Source: a bacterium
Lineage (GTDB): Bacteria > Auribacterota > JABMQX01
Direction: 5' to 3'
Assembly: GCA_013203085.1 (NCBI GenBank)
Contig: JABMQX010000503.1
Location: 1 to 16,554 of the forward strand
Length of the DNA: 16,554 nucleotides
This document shows, in pieces, positions 1 to 8,600 of this stretch (position 1 is the stretch's first letter; each line of letters starts with the position of its first letter). Both the position numbers and the translations under genes were made by a program. The notes below the pieces were generated by a model. That model saw nothing but the letters and a program-made list of their open reading frames with translations, was not told the DNA's origin and searched no databases.

Positions 1-227
1 CTTCTGTTGCCCGGCCCGGAGATACCGTGACGGTTCACGCCGGAACGTATCGCGAATGGGTCAAACCCGTTCGTGGCGGCACCGGTGGAAGCAGATGCAT
101 CACCTACCGAGCGGCGCCCGGCGAAAAAGTCATCATCAAAGGTTCCGAACACATCACCTCCTGGACCCGCGAAGCCGACGGCGTTTGGAAAGTCGAAGTA
201 CCTACCTTATTCTTCGGTGAATACTGA
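1..227 (+). pseudogene. Right-handed beta-helix (pectate-lyase-like) protein, truncated at both ends
   Basis: The reading frame is already open at the window edge (codons from position 3) and ends at a TGA at 225-227, leaving about 74 residues. The visible peptide contains PGDTVTVHAGTYREWV, then a GGT turn, AAPGEKVIIKGSE and GVWKVEVP. This is the N-terminal pattern of secreted parallel beta-helix proteins (DUF1565/pectate-lyase fold) that often act on polysaccharides. Family members normally continue for several hundred residues with beta-helix coils. Here the frame stops right after FFGEY, which resembles the FFGDY followed by NPY that I recall in relatives, so the family match seems to run up to the stop. 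The stop TGA is the first three bases of a 10-bp inverted repeat, which suggests that an inserted element broke the gene. The upstream half lies outside the window. It is probably non-functional; the exact break point is uncertain. Confidence 0.65.
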
Positions 228-301
228 CCTTGCCTCCTTTCTCTCATTATACCGTCCAGATTCTAACTTAAAACCTGGTCCAGTTTTCAGGGGCAAGGTC
301 A
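225..301. mobile_element. 77-bp element with 10-bp terminal inverted repeats; MITE-like or IS3-type end remnant
   Basis: TGACCTTGCC at 225-234 is the exact reverse complement of GGCAAGGTCA at 292-301. Inside lies a near-palindrome, AAAACCTGGTCCAGTTTT. Read on the minus strand, the segment has an AGAAAGGAGG ribosome-binding-like stretch just before the inner repeat. It is followed outside the element by TTCACCGAAGAA (Phe-Thr-Glu-Glu), a peptide common at the start of IS3-family OrfA transposases. Two readings are possible: a short non-autonomous element with its own terminal repeats, or the 5' end of an IS3-type element whose transposase has been lost. I see no target-site duplication (ATAC on the left, AGTT on the right) and no transposase gene, so the family assignment is tentative. 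Confidence 0.4.
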
Positions 302-537
302 AGTTGCTGCCCTTCCTCGGAAAAACGCTGGCAATGAAGTTCGGCGGGCGTGAAAAAGGAATGGCGAGAGAAGCGTTCCCCATCCTTCCCTATTTCCTGC
401 TTCGGGGATTCGACACACCGCAATTGCGGGAGGCCGTTTTGGCTCAAGATACGTCGAACGTGCTTTCAGTTTTGCGATGAAAAGGGCTTGACAGAAAACC
501 GCAAAGATGACAACGTCCCTCTGGCTTTGCCATTCAC
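302..537. other. Unassignable degenerate stretch between two gene remnants
   Basis: No recognisable gene is present. The plus frame that ends with TGA at 478-480 stays open through 302-480 and reads like coding sequence near its end (RGFDTPQLREAV), but it has no believable start and runs back through the 77-bp element and the beta-helix remnant. The minus frame 299-550 is open but its composition looks random. The simplest reading is the decayed tail of an unidentified gene. Confidence 0.3.
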
Positions 538-939
538 GTGTTGTGGCCAACCGGAGGGGTCGGCCGTACGTCTGTGCAAACGAACCACCAAGTGCAGCGG
601 GAAGTTACCGTTCGTCCCATTGTTCCCAGTTGGGCGGAGGAAGACTGGGAAGACACCATCAGCCAATTCCTGGTATCTATTTATTCTCTTGCGGCCGACG
701 TTGACAGAGGGTATGAGATGGTATCAGGTTCTCCCAGCGATGGGAGCGAAGAAGCTCTCGCCGCTTCTGAGGAAACGAAGGCTGCCCTGCTGTGCGCCTT
801 CTCGGCAAAAGACGGGAAGAAACTCGGCCAACATGAGCTCGATTCTCCGCCCATCTTTGACGGAATGATCGTTGCCAACGGACAGCTTTACATCTCAACT
901 ACAGACGGCCGCTTGAGATGCATGGGAGGGAAACGATAG
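538..939 (+). pseudogene. C-terminal remnant of a PQQ-repeat / BamB-like beta-propeller protein
   Basis: The last ~50 residues before the TAG at 937-939 are a clear PQQ-type propeller end: LLCAFSAKDGKKL, ELDSPPIFDGMIVANGQLY, STTDGRLRCMGG. In planctomycete relatives this end closes a large secreted or periplasmic protein of PQQ/quinoprotein-like blades. Everything before about position 740 in this frame fits the family poorly (weak hints such as NHQVQREVTV), and no start codon with a ribosome-binding site precedes it. I therefore read it as the 3' end of a gene that lost most of its coding sequence. It lies 112 bp upstream of the next intact gene in the same direction. No catalytic role can be assigned. 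The C-terminal family call is fairly secure; the 5' limit is arbitrary. Confidence 0.55.
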
Positions 940-1040
940 CAGCCCTCATGGCCCCGGTACGGATGATGCAAGGACAATCGCCTGCAAGATCGCCTACCCT
1001 ATTGTCGCCGTCTCCAGAGCCGCATCATGCTGTCCTGAAA

Positions 1041-1045
1041 GGGAG
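1041..1045 (+). promoter_or_regulatory. Ribosome-binding site that fixes a GTG start
   Basis: GGGAG, preceded by AAA, sits 6 nt before the GTG at 1052. The first residues after this GTG form a proper signal peptide. That supports GTG 1052 as the start of the large downstream gene; no suitable ATG lies nearby. Confidence 0.65.
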
Positions 1046-1051
1046 TGAGCC

Positions 1052-4000
1052 GTGACTACAAACCGGTTCATAGCGAGTGCATCGATTGCAGCAGCAGGCT
1101 TGTTGCTGTCTTTCGCGTCTCCTTGCTGGGCGGCCACAGAAGCCGAAGCACGGGTGTTCCAGTCGCTGCGGCTGGCGATCAATGATCTGATCGAAACCTT
1201 CGGGCCAGCGTATCCGAAGGGCAGGGAGTACCTCACACGACTCGACGCGCTCGAGAAAACCAGCGACGGGTCGGCAGCGAACCGTGAGCGAGTGTTCCAG
1301 GAGTTGAAGCGGGAAGCGCTGCTGGAGAATCCCCTTCTCGACTTCAGTGGGTTGGTTATGGTGAGGCGCCGGGTCAAGAATTTGAACGATTACACCGCGC
1401 TCGGTCTTCCTTCCAACCACGAGTGCAACTCCTCCCTGAAGCGGACCGGCTACGATAACGAGATTGCCGTCCTCTCGCCCGTTCACACCGACGGAAGGCT
1501 GCGGACGCTCTGCCGCCCGCCGGACAGTGGCTACGTGGGAGAAGTAGACCTGCACTGGGAGGCCGATCGGCTGCTATTCACCCAATCCGACCGCGAGAGT
1601 TGGAAGATCTGGGAAATGGATACCGCTGGTGCCGGAAGGCGGCAGCTGTCCCGGACTCCTGCCGACGTGGATTGCTTCGATCCATGTTACGTGCCCGACG
1701 GGAAGATCGTATTCGGCAGCACGGCGTCCTATCAATCGGTGCCGTGCTGGCACGGGCAGAAACGAGTCACCAACCTGTACGTGATGAACTCGGATGGCTC
1801 GGGGATGCGACAGCTCTGCTTCGACCAGGACCATAATCTCCATCCGGTCACACTGCCCGACGGACAGGTCCTGTACCACCGCTGGGACTACACCGGCATC
1901 AACCACATCTTCATGCGGCAGTTGATGGTGATGAAGCCCGACGGCTCAGGCCAGCGGGCGGTCTACGGGAGCAATTCGTGGTATCCAAATTCATTGTACT
2001 TTCCGCGTCCTCTTCCGGGACAGACGGGCAAGCTTATTTGCATTCTCTCGGGTTATCACGGTGTTCACCGGATGGGGCAACTGGTGCTTGTTGACACGCA
2101 GCGAGGTTGGCACGGTGCCGACGGTCTCGTAAAGCGGATATCCGGTCGAGGCGATCCCATCACCCCGATGGTTCGTGACAACCTGGTGGACCAGGATTGG
2201 CCGAAGTTCCTTCACCCCTACCCTCTCAGCGACAAGTATTTCCTTGTCTCATGCCGAAACGATCAGAAGTCCGGGTGGGGCATCTACCTGGCGGACGTTT
2301 TCGATAACCTTGTGAAGTTGCGAGAGGAGCCGGGCTACGCATTGCTCGAGCCCGTGCCGCTGAAAAGGTGGCCGAAGCCGCCTGCCATTCCCAGCAACCT
2401 TGACCTCCGTCGCAAGGACGCCGTCGTTTATCTGCACGATGTGTTTGCGGGGCCGGGGCTAAAGGGCGTTCCTCACGGGACAGCGAAACGCCTGCGTGTC
2501 CTGGCTTATCATTTCGGTTACCGAGGCTTGGGGGGGCCGGATAAGATCGGCTACGGGGGGCCATGGGAGGTGATGCGGATTCTCGGGACGGTGCCGCTTG
2601 AGGCAGACGGATCGGCGATCTTCCGTGTTCCGGCCAATACACCTGTGGCCGTGCAGGTGCTCGATGCCGAGGGAAAGGCCGTGCAACTGATGCGGAGTTG
2701 GTTCACGGCCATGCCCGGGGAGAAGCTTTCCTGCGTGGGATGCCATGAGACTCCCGCTGATGCGCCTCCCAACACTCTGGCCCTGGCAGGCCAGCGGGAG
2801 CCGCGTGATATCACACCCTGGCACGGTCCGGCGAGGGGATTCGATTTCTCCAGAGAGGTTCAACCCGTCCTCGATAAGCACTGCGTCGCCTGCCACAACG
2901 CTCAAGAGAAAGCGCGGCCCGACTTGCGACCGGAATATCTCGTGAAAGAGTACATGGGAAAGCGGATCAGCGACCTCGGCGTCAGTAGGCTGCATCAGGA
3001 TATGAAGAAGGACACCAATGGCATTCTCAAGTACACTCCTGCCTACGAAGCCCTGATCCCCTATGTTCGCCGTGTCGGCATCGAGGACGACGTGAGCTTG
3101 CTGCTTCCGGGGGAGTACCACGCCGATACCAGCGAACTGATCCAGATGCTGAAGAAAGGGCACCAGGGCGTGCGGCTGGAGGCCGAGGCCTGGGATCGCA
3201 TCGTCACCTGGATTTACCTCAACGCTCCTTGCCACGGGACGTGGGGGGAGGTGTACCCCGTCCCAGACGGGGGGCACCGCCGCAGAATGGAACTTCGCGC
3301 CCTCTACGGAGAGCCCGAGAAGGACCCGGAAGCCATCCCGAACGTTCCCCGTCAGCCAGTGACGCCTGTCACGCCAGAACCCCTGCCGAGAACCAGAAAG
3401 GTACAGGCAGCGGGATGGCCATTCGATGCCGCGGTTGCCCGACGACGCCAGGCGGCCGACGGGCCGCCTGAAATGACCGTTGATCTCGGCCACGGGGTGA
3501 GCCTGAAGCTGGTGCGGATTCCCCCTGGAGAGTTCGTTATGGGGGATGCGACCGGGGAACCGGACGAGCGACCGCTCAGCCGGGTGGCGATACGCGAGGC
3601 GTTATGGATGGGGGCGTGCGAGGTTACCAACGAGCAGTTCCGCCGCTTTGATCCCAGCCACGACTGTCGCTACTACCAGAAGCGCCACGCGCGGAGCGAT
3701 GATCAAGGCCTCCCGCTTAACGACCCCAAACAGCCCGTGGTTCGGGTTTCGTGGGATCAGGCAACGGCCTTCTGCCGCTGGCTATCGAAAGAAACCGGCA
3801 TGGAGTTCACTCTTCCTACGGAAGCCCAGTGGGAATACGCCTGCCGTGCCGGGAGCGCGGCGCAGCTTTCTTACGGCGACGTCGATTCCGACTTCTCTCA
3901 GTGGGCCAATGTTGGTGACAAGGCTTTCAGCCGGGGGTACCAAAAGGACGGGAGGCAAAGTACGGGCGGACTCGAACACCTGGTCATCGAGGGGGCCGCT

Positions 4001-4309
4001 CTTGCTGAGAAGAAGTTCAGTGACGGGGCGATCGTGACCGTAGCCGTAGGAAGCTATCACCCCAACCCATGGGGCCTCTACGATATGCATGGAAATGCGG
4101 TGGAGTGGACCCGGACTGTCTACAAATCCTATCCTTATCGTGACAAAGGCCGGAATGCCCCCGCAGCCGGCAGCCGGAGGGTCGTGCGTGGTGGGTCGTT
4201 CTTCGACCGCCCTGTTCGCTGCCGATCCGCGTTCCGTCTCGGCTATCCGGAATGGCAAGCTGTGTACAACGTCGGTTTTCGTGTAGTCTGCGGTACAGAC
4301 CCGCTCTGA
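1052..4309 (+). CDS. Exported HzsA-related dihaem protein with C-terminal FGE/SUMF1-like domain
   Basis: This 1085-residue protein starts at GTG with a signal peptide (residues 1-27, ending PCWA). Residues ~165-420 are a TolB/WD40-like propeller with repeated strand motifs such as LYVMNSDGSG and LMVMKPDGSG. Residues ~450-560 resemble the middle domain of hydrazine synthase alpha subunit (IFRVPANTPV, MRSWFTAMPGE). That region leads into the first c-type haem motif, CVGCH, at 561-565; a second, CVACH, lies at 611-615. From ~808 to 1083 there is an FGE-sulfatase domain (IPPGEFVMG, LPTEAQWEYACRAG, GLYDMHGNAVEW, VVRGGSFF, NVGFRVVC). True formylglycine-generating enzymes carry a catalytic Cys pair after GGS; only one Cys (in VRCRSAF) is visible here, so real FGE activity is unlikely. 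HzsA relatives are, to my knowledge, widespread in non-anammox planctomycetes, so hydrazine synthesis should not be assumed. A periplasmic redox or electron-transfer role is the safest guess. It seems to be transcribed alone. Confidence 0.85.
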   Translation: MTTNRFIASASIAAAGLLLSFASPCWAATEAEARVFQSLRLAINDLIETFGPAYPKGREYLTRLDALEKTSDGSAANRERVFQELKREALLENPLLDFSGLVMVRRRVKNLNDYTALGLPSNHECNSSLKRTGYDNEIAVLSPVHTDGRLRTLCRPPDSGYVGEVDLHWEADRLLFTQSDRESWKIWEMDTAGAGRRQLSRTPADVDCFDPCYVPDGKIVFGSTASYQSVPCWHGQKRVTNLYVMNSDGSGMRQLCFDQDHNLHPVTLPDGQVLYHRWDYTGINHIFMRQLMVMKPDGSGQRAVYGSNSWYPNSLYFPRPLPGQTGKLICILSGYHGVHRMGQLVLVDTQRGWHGADGLVKRISGRGDPITPMVRDNLVDQDWPKFLHPYPLSDKYFLVSCRNDQKSGWGIYLADVFDNLVKLREEPGYALLEPVPLKRWPKPPAIPSNLDLRRKDAVVYLHDVFAGPGLKGVPHGTAKRLRVLAYHFGYRGLGGPDKIGYGGPWEVMRILGTVPLEADGSAIFRVPANTPVAVQVLDAEGKAVQLMRSWFTAMPGEKLSCVGCHETPADAPPNTLALAGQREPRDITPWHGPARGFDFSREVQPVLDKHCVACHNAQEKARPDLRPEYLVKEYMGKRISDLGVSRLHQDMKKDTNGILKYTPAYEALIPYVRRVGIEDDVSLLLPGEYHADTSELIQMLKKGHQGVRLEAEAWDRIVTWIYLNAPCHGTWGEVYPVPDGGHRRRMELRALYGEPEKDPEAIPNVPRQPVTPVTPEPLPRTRKVQAAGWPFDAAVARRRQAADGPPEMTVDLGHGVSLKLVRIPPGEFVMGDATGEPDERPLSRVAIREALWMGACEVTNEQFRRFDPSHDCRYYQKRHARSDDQGLPLNDPKQPVVRVSWDQATAFCRWLSKETGMEFTLPTEAQWEYACRAGSAAQLSYGDVDSDFSQWANVGDKAFSRGYQKDGRQSTGGLEHLVIEGAALAEKKFSDGAIVTVAVGSYHPNPWGLYDMHGNAVEWTRTVYKSYPYRDKGRNAPAAGSRRVVRGGSFFDRPVRCRSAFRLGYPEWQAVYNVGFRVVCGTDPL

Positions 4310-4330
4310 CAAGCCGCACCGTCCCCCGGA

Positions 4331-4360
4331 GGTGAGACAACCGTTTGGACCGCTCTCACC
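4331..4360 (+). terminator. Weak hairpin downstream of the dihaem/FGE gene
   Basis: GGTGAGA (4331-4337) pairs with TCTCACC (4354-4360) across a 16-nt loop, 21 nt after the stop codon. There is no T-tract, so this is not a classical intrinsic terminator. It could be a 3'-end processing hairpin or chance. Confidence 0.2.
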
Positions 4361-4669
4361 ACAACACCCTTCGACAGGCCCCATGCAATCGAAGGACACG
4401 GCCCTCATTCGAATTTCGGAAAGTGACAAACAATACCTGTGCTCGATTCCTCCCTGATTCCGCGAGGATTCCCATCTCACCTCACAGCTTTTGGAGAATT
4501 CATGCCGCACTGTTCGCTCAAAAAGAACTCGCGATATGTGCGCCCAGCAGAGAAAGAGAGGAGGCGGCCGGTTGAGCTTCCGCCTCAGGTGCCCACAATT
4601 GAGCACTTCGGGGAGTTCGGGGAGAAAGGGCCCGTTCGCAAGGTAGCGAACAGTGAAAAGGTAACAAAA
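4361..4669. other. Gene-less stretch to the left of the tRNA fragment
   Basis: No convincing gene. A plus-strand frame (4439-4738) is open but runs across the tRNA fragment and translates into its T-arm, which is typical of spurious ORFs at tRNA loci. Visible small repeats are a tandem TTCGGGGAG TTCGGGGAG (4607-4624) and GTGCCCACAAT (4589-4599), which recurs at 4834-4844. Confidence 0.4.
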
Positions 4670-4711
4670 TGGAGATGGGGGAATTCGAACCTCCGACCTG
4701 TGCATTGCGAA
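4670..4711 (-). tRNA. 3' fragment of a tRNA (Ala-like, CGC anticodon), probable attachment-site scar
   Basis: Read on the minus strand, these 42 nt match tRNA positions 32-73 with exact standard spacing. They are a 7-nt anticodon loop TTCGCAA, a 5-nt stem strand TGCAC, a 5-nt variable region AGGTC, a T-arm GGAGG-TTCGAAT-TCCCC, an acceptor strand CATCTCC and discriminator A; CCA is not encoded. The 5' half is absent: no GGAGATG acceptor partner or D-arm is found on the minus strand upstream (plus 4712-4800). The T-stem has one mismatch (A51-C63) and a G-U pair, so the fragment is somewhat decayed. A tRNA cut exactly at the anticodon loop with its 3' part kept is what tyrosine-integrase recombination leaves at the far end of an integrated element. 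Not a functional tRNA. Confidence 0.5.
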
Positions 4712-5667
4712 TGCGAGAAGGAGTCCACGGACAAGTAGCGTAACCATAGGTAATTGCAGAGAGTTACATTCGTTGAAGCTGTCCAGAATTTCAGGTATTT
4801 GCAGGCGGTTTTGGGTATTGACCGCCCACAGAAGTGCCCACAATGAAGAAGTCGGAAGCTAGGCAAGGCGAAGTTTTGAGTGAATGGGTACCCCCCAGAT
4901 ACCCCATTTGACGCACCGCTCCATTGGCCTTATGCTCCTGTATGTAACTATCCCAACACGGGGACGCGCGGAGAGATTCACACGCCATCGTGGTTAGGGT
5001 CCCCCTCAGATTCCGGGCGCCCTTAAAAGAGTCACGGCGGCCGTTATATGGGAGACGCACAGCTTGCATCACTCCGGCACGCGCATGGGGAGACCTCCCT
5101 GGGGTTTCAGCCTAAACAGAATGCAAAGTCTTGCCACTTAGATACGCACAATGTTTTACGGAAATCTCTTTTTCTGGGCGCATGCGACGTCAGAGGGGGC
5201 GAATTCGAGGCTCAGGCGCCGATATCTGGAAGAAGTGCGCGATTGAGGCCTTAACAAAGCCTACACAGCGAATCGCGCCTCGTTCATCGTCCAAGGCCAC
5301 TGCCTATTCGATTTTGGGCACCGCGTGGAAAGCGTTGTCATCCTCATGAAGCTGGCATAGTCTGAGGAGACTGCTGCCCCGAGTTGGCGGATAGGATCTG
5401 TCATTCACTCCCTCGGTTTGGGAACGATCAGACAGTTATCATCCACACTGAGCAACACCGTGCACTGGCAGTCGCCGAAAGCGTGACGATAGGCGTGCAT
5501 GCGCACAGGCCGCTGAGCATTGCGATGCTGTCCTGGGCTACGGCGCTCAGGGCGTCCGCGTCATCTTCAGGAATCTTCTCGCCGGTGAGAGCGTCGCACG
5601 AGAGCGAGGCCCTTATTGATGACCCATGCAGTGTTCTGGCAAACCCAGGTTTCTCTGTGACGTCGGA
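4712..5667. other. About 950 bp without a convincing intact gene; possible decayed minus-strand coding
   Basis: No intact gene, RNA gene or integrase was recognised. One part looks like decayed coding DNA on the minus strand. A frame covering roughly 5640-5500 reads LTGEKIPEDDADALSAVAQD. A second frame, 5500 down to a stop at 5405, reads HAYRHAFGDCQCTVLLSVDD and ends KPRE. The two abut in different frames with a GC-rich third position, as a frameshifted gene would. The plus frame 5384-5692 (102 residues) is open but overlaps the end of the next minus-strand gene and shows no family signal. The segment 4860-5350 has short open frames only. Confidence 0.3.
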
Positions 5668-8600
5668 TCAGTTCTCTCGAGCAATCTTGTAGAATCGCCC
5701 GAAAACACCCGCTTCCGCAGGGTGCGTGCCGGTCTGGGTCCCGTCGTCGATCCATTCCATCGGCGTGCCCGTCCCCTCCAGGGTTAAGACGGGAGTCCAG
5801 ACGGTGGATTCGCCGAGCGGGCCATCCGTGTAGTAGATCGTGTACGTCGAGCCCGGGGCGCTCTGCCAGCCGACTGCCACGCCTTCGGCGTCGTTGTAGG
5901 AAATTCGCACATCGGTGAACAGGGGCACCGAAGCGAATTCATTGGGACCATTCAGTGTCAGCTCGGCAAATGAGGCGCCAACGGCGGATCCGTTCAACTC
6001 GCTCTCGCTATTCCACAGGTCGAGCACCTCTAACCGGAAGTACTGCTTCGTCACAGGCTCGAACTCATCTCTTCCGCCGGTGCCTTGATTCGCAGGCGGG
6101 AATGAGAGAACTCCCAAGGATTGGTCAAACGTTGTCCCGTCATCCTCAGAACCAACGCACACCTCAATCAATGCCGGATTCGAATAGGCGGATAAATCCA
6201 CAGAAAGAACCGTTAGATGATTTATGTCTCGCTCTGTTCCCAGGTCAAGGACAAGGAGGTTGGCGTCGTCACTTACCACGGCCGCAGTGGAGAAATCGAA
6301 ATCGACAGCATGTTCCGCTGAATTGACGGCATCATAGCCCTCCTGGTGGGCGATTTGCGTTGTGCTCGCGGTCCCCGGAGCAAACGCGGGTGTATTCCAA
6401 CTTAGGGGTCCGCCATCAAAGGTCAGTTCGTGAATCACATCGTCAGCCCCTGGGACATCTTCTTTGTTATAATACCAGTTGGTGGAAACGCTGAACTGGA
6501 ATTCGCTGCATGCGGGGAAAACCCAGTCTTCTGGCCCCCAACCGAAGCCTTCCGTAGGGGGATAAAAGGTGAGTTTTGTCGCGGTGGTCGTGACCGTTTC
6601 CCCCGTTTCAGGAGACTCGTACGATATGGGCGCTCCTTCTGTCACTTCCCTCCCCCACCAAAAGATAGCATAGGGCGAGAAACCCGGCGGAGCGGGACCG
6701 AACATGCCCCAGCCAATGCGGATTCTGGGATTACTCGTGAACCAGAAATGGGCGTCGTTCCAATGTTGCCTTGCGTGCACGGTAATTGTCCACTCGCGGA
6801 ACCACCACAGCTCACCCAACGGTGGCCTCTCGAACGGTGTCTGGTAATCCCATGAGATCCATGTTTCATGGCATGCTGTCGAAACCGGCGGCGGAGTTTC
6901 CACCACCTCGACTGTCCGAACCTCCTCGTCCGCCGCGTTGCCGCTGGAGTCCGAAACGTTATAGTTCAGATAATATGTGCCCTCAGTTGTATGGTCCACC
7001 GTGCCCGTGACGATGACATCTGCGGTGAGGTCTATGTCGAAGAAATCGGTCGCCGTCCAGCCCGGATCCTCGAATGGCGTTCCAAGCTCTAATGTGAACA
7101 GATTGTCTCCCAACAGCGTAATGTCCGGCGCCGTTGTGTCCACCACGTTCACCGTCCGGGTCTTCTCGACAGCCGCATTGCCGCTGCCGTCAGAGACGTT
7201 GTAGTACAAGGTGTAGGTTCCCAGAGCTGTACAGTCCACCGACCCCGTCACCACCACCTCTGTCGTAAGGTCACCGCAGCACTCGTCCGTGGCCGTGCAG
7301 CCCGGGTCCACATAGTCTTCCCCGCACTCGAGAGTCAACGGATTGTCTCCCAACAACACGATCACCGGCGGTGTGGTGTCCACCACGTTCACCGTCCGGA
7401 GCCTTTCCTCCGCCGGATTGCCGCTGGAGTCCGAGACGTTGTAGCGTAACTCGTAGGTTCCTACGGTAGTGTGATCCACGGTACCTGTCACCACGACGTT
7501 CGCGGTGATGTCCTCATCCACGTCGTCGGTGGCGGTATATCCCGGCTCGTCGTAGGGAGTGCCCGCCTCGAGGGTCAGAGGATTCTCGCCCGACAACGTG
7601 ATCTCCGGGGGCGTGGTGTCGGTGGGTTCTTCAACAGGCGTGCCCGAGATGATGATGTTGTCAAGGGCGACCCAGAAGTCCGCCTCTGCGTCGTAATAGT
7701 ACCACCGGAGCTGGATATACTTTCCATCGGCATAGGGGGCGATGTTCACGTATTGCCCGCCGGACTCCTCCATAAACACATTCGTCCGCTTAAGTCCGGT
7801 GAGGTTAAGCCAATCACTCCACGTCGTGCCGTTTTCGGATACTCGGATGCCCAGATCCAAGGTCTGCTGTTGAGATGAGTCCATCTCGTAAGGTCGGTAG
7901 TTCACGGCCCAATACAAGTACACGTCGAAGAATCCGGTGCAGTCGAGGATGGGGGTGATAAGCTCCTCGTTCATGTCGGCATCGGGATTGGTCAGAGAGA
8001 TGGTGATGGCGTAGTTTCCGTTCATTCCGTCCAGGTTCGGGTCCGTACCGCCGATCGGGTCGCCCGAGGTGTCCCACAATCGGAATGTCGCATTGGGATC
8101 ACCGGAGCCGTTTACCACCGTCCATCGGCTTCCGATTATCTCGTAGAGGTTCGCATGACCCTCGAAGTCATCCTGGAAGATTGCCTCGATGGGAGGCTGG
8201 TTATAAGCGACACCGATCGTGTCGATGTTCGCTTTCCCCCCCGCAATCTCGACGCGGAGCACATGCTCGCCCGGCGTGGTCGCGAAGGTATGCGGCAGCG
8301 AAAAGACTTCAAAGGCCCGCCACCCTCCCGTGACGAAGCTCACGCTTCCCACGTACACCTCGTCCCAGTATAAATCCACGATTCCCCCGTTGGGGGAAGC
8401 GACCCGAATCTCGATCTGGACATGCCCGCCCGGAGGGTCCTCCGGGCCCGGCTCCGGCACATTACAACCGTACCGCCACCAGTTTCCCGGAAAATCGTTC
8501 ATGGCCAGGATCCAAAGAGGGTTCTCGTCTGTACCTATGTTGCGGATGGACTGATGGTCAGCCGGGCGGTATGCGTTGGGCCCCGTAAAATTAGGATTGT

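Noticed and set aside
488..493. TTGACA, possible -35 box
   Set aside because: No -10 match at the right spacing and no intact gene follows.
2459..3493. Minus-strand open frame of 344 residues
   Set aside because: Wholly antisense to the haem and HzsA-like region of a well-supported gene; open because of high GC.
1052..4309. Hydrazine synthase subunit, implying anammox
   Set aside because: Only the middle and haem regions resemble HzsA; no HzsB/C-like genes are nearby and the FGE fusion differs from the anammox enzyme.
3782..4843. Long minus-strand open frame (353 residues)
   Set aside because: It is antisense to the FGE-like domain, runs through the tRNA fragment and shows no family motif.
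5193..5222. GGCGAATTCGAGGC stretch resembling a tRNA T-arm
   Set aside because: The arm does not form a proper 5-bp stem with a TTCGAAT loop, and no other tRNA parts are nearby.
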